Source of the DNA: Thuidium tamariscinum
Lineage: Eukaryota > Streptophyta > Bryopsida > Hypnales > Thuidiaceae
Assembly: GCA_947034885.2 (NCBI GenBank)
Contig: OX344750.2
Coordinates: 20,718,053 to 20,782,052, forward strand
Reading direction: 5' to 3'
Length of the DNA stretch: 64,000 nt
The notes under the pieces are model-generated. The model was not told where the DNA came from and searched no databases. It was given only the letters and a program-made list of their open reading frames with translations. Position 1 is the stretch's first letter; the number at the start of each line of letters is the position of its first letter. Shown in pieces: positions 63,420-64,000 of the stretch. Position numbers and translations under genes: made by a program.

Positions 63420-63990
63420 CTAAGGGCTAGAATTGAACTTTAAACATCTTGAATTATTTTCCAATGAATTTTTCATGAAAGACAAGTGGAATTATGAAAT
63501 TTTGAAGCTGAAATGGCATAGGGCTCTAAAATCGCCTACATGAAAAGAAAAAAGAAAAAAAGTAAAAATAGTGCACATTTTAGTAGGTGGACCATTTCAA
63601 AGCATGAACGGTTTTGAACATGTTACCTTAATGTGTCAAATCGGTCCCAATCTTATCAAGTTAGGGAGGTTCTATTGTGGGAACTTTGGGTTAACTTCAC
63701 GTTGTTGGAGCTTTTCAACTGCCTAGCTTTTTGATGAACTCTGCCTAGGTTTTGGAGGATTGTGGATGCAAGGCTAAGGTAGAAGGTTCTTAAATGGAGT
63801 GGGTTCTAAAATGGTGTCCTATCTTAAATGTATAATACTTGTACATGTTGCTTTTTCATAGCCTTCAGTAGTGCACATTTTAGACAAGGCACCATTTTAG
63901 AGCCCTATGTCCTTTCAACTTCAAAATTTGATAACTCATTCAAAAAGGCTCAAAAAAAATATGAAACGACTTGGGTTAAATGTCAACTTT
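63420..63990. repeat. Inverted repeat, family D
   Basis: 'gaaattttgaagctgaaat' plus 'ggcatagggctctaaaatcg' near 63497-63536 is mirrored by 'ttttagagccctatgtcc' and 'caacttcaaaatttgataa' near 63894-63935. One arm recurs at 7740-7803. Near 63571 and 63872 a direct copy 'gtgcacattttag' is also present. Noncoding. Confidence 0.6.
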
Positions 63991-64000
63991 ACTAGTCTTT

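Overview
The window looks like nuclear DNA of a land plant, most likely a non-seed plant (bryophyte or lycophyte grade). Genes are interrupted by many short GT-AG introns. Plant-type proteins are present: an ARID-HMG factor, a plastid-type GNAT and a plant-type metal-dependent phosphoglycerate mutase-like enzyme. They sit in long AT-rich tracts full of degraded transposons. A TagB/TagC-like subtilase and TKL kinases with two kinase domains fit a non-seed plant better than a flowering plant. This placement is inference from gene content; the sequence alone does not name a species.

Layout. 1-7.8 kb: a ruined KDZ/Plavaka-type DNA transposase, split by a nested element with a 9-bp target duplication, then AT-rich repeats. 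8.3-13.5 kb (+): a multi-exon secreted or membrane-anchored subtilisin-like protease. 13.8-17.2 kb: a chain of TTAA-bounded repeats. 17.5-21.3 kb (-): kinase copy 1, a pseudokinase domain followed by an intact kinase domain. 21.3-25.6 kb: repeats. 25.6-31.4 kb (-): a duplicate of the kinase block, carrying a frameshift near the kinase C-terminus and peppered with nested inverted-repeat elements. 31.7-34 kb: repeats, including a Stowaway-like element.

34.7-50.6 kb is the gene-dense part: acetoacetyl-CoA thiolase (+, 8 exons, one GC-AG intron), converging on a 2,3-bisphosphoglycerate-independent phosphoglycerate mutase-like gene (-, 5 exons), which diverges from an ARID-HMG DNA-binding protein gene (+, 6 exons). 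51-58.5 kb returns to repeats, with a decayed Ty1/copia pol fragment. 59.2-61.9 kb (-) is a 5-exon GNAT N-acetyltransferase with a plastid-like N-terminus. The last 2 kb is a GC-rich upstream region and more repeats.

The genes do not form a pathway; they are ordinary housekeeping or regulatory genes plus a duplicated kinase. The most striking feature is a set of sequence-unrelated, ORF-less repeat families whose ends read TTAA followed by CCC(C/T)TA, in inverted orientation at both ends. That is the target and terminus signature of piggyBac-type elements. These families make up much of the repetitive DNA here and recur nested, truncated, joined end to end, and as a fold-back.
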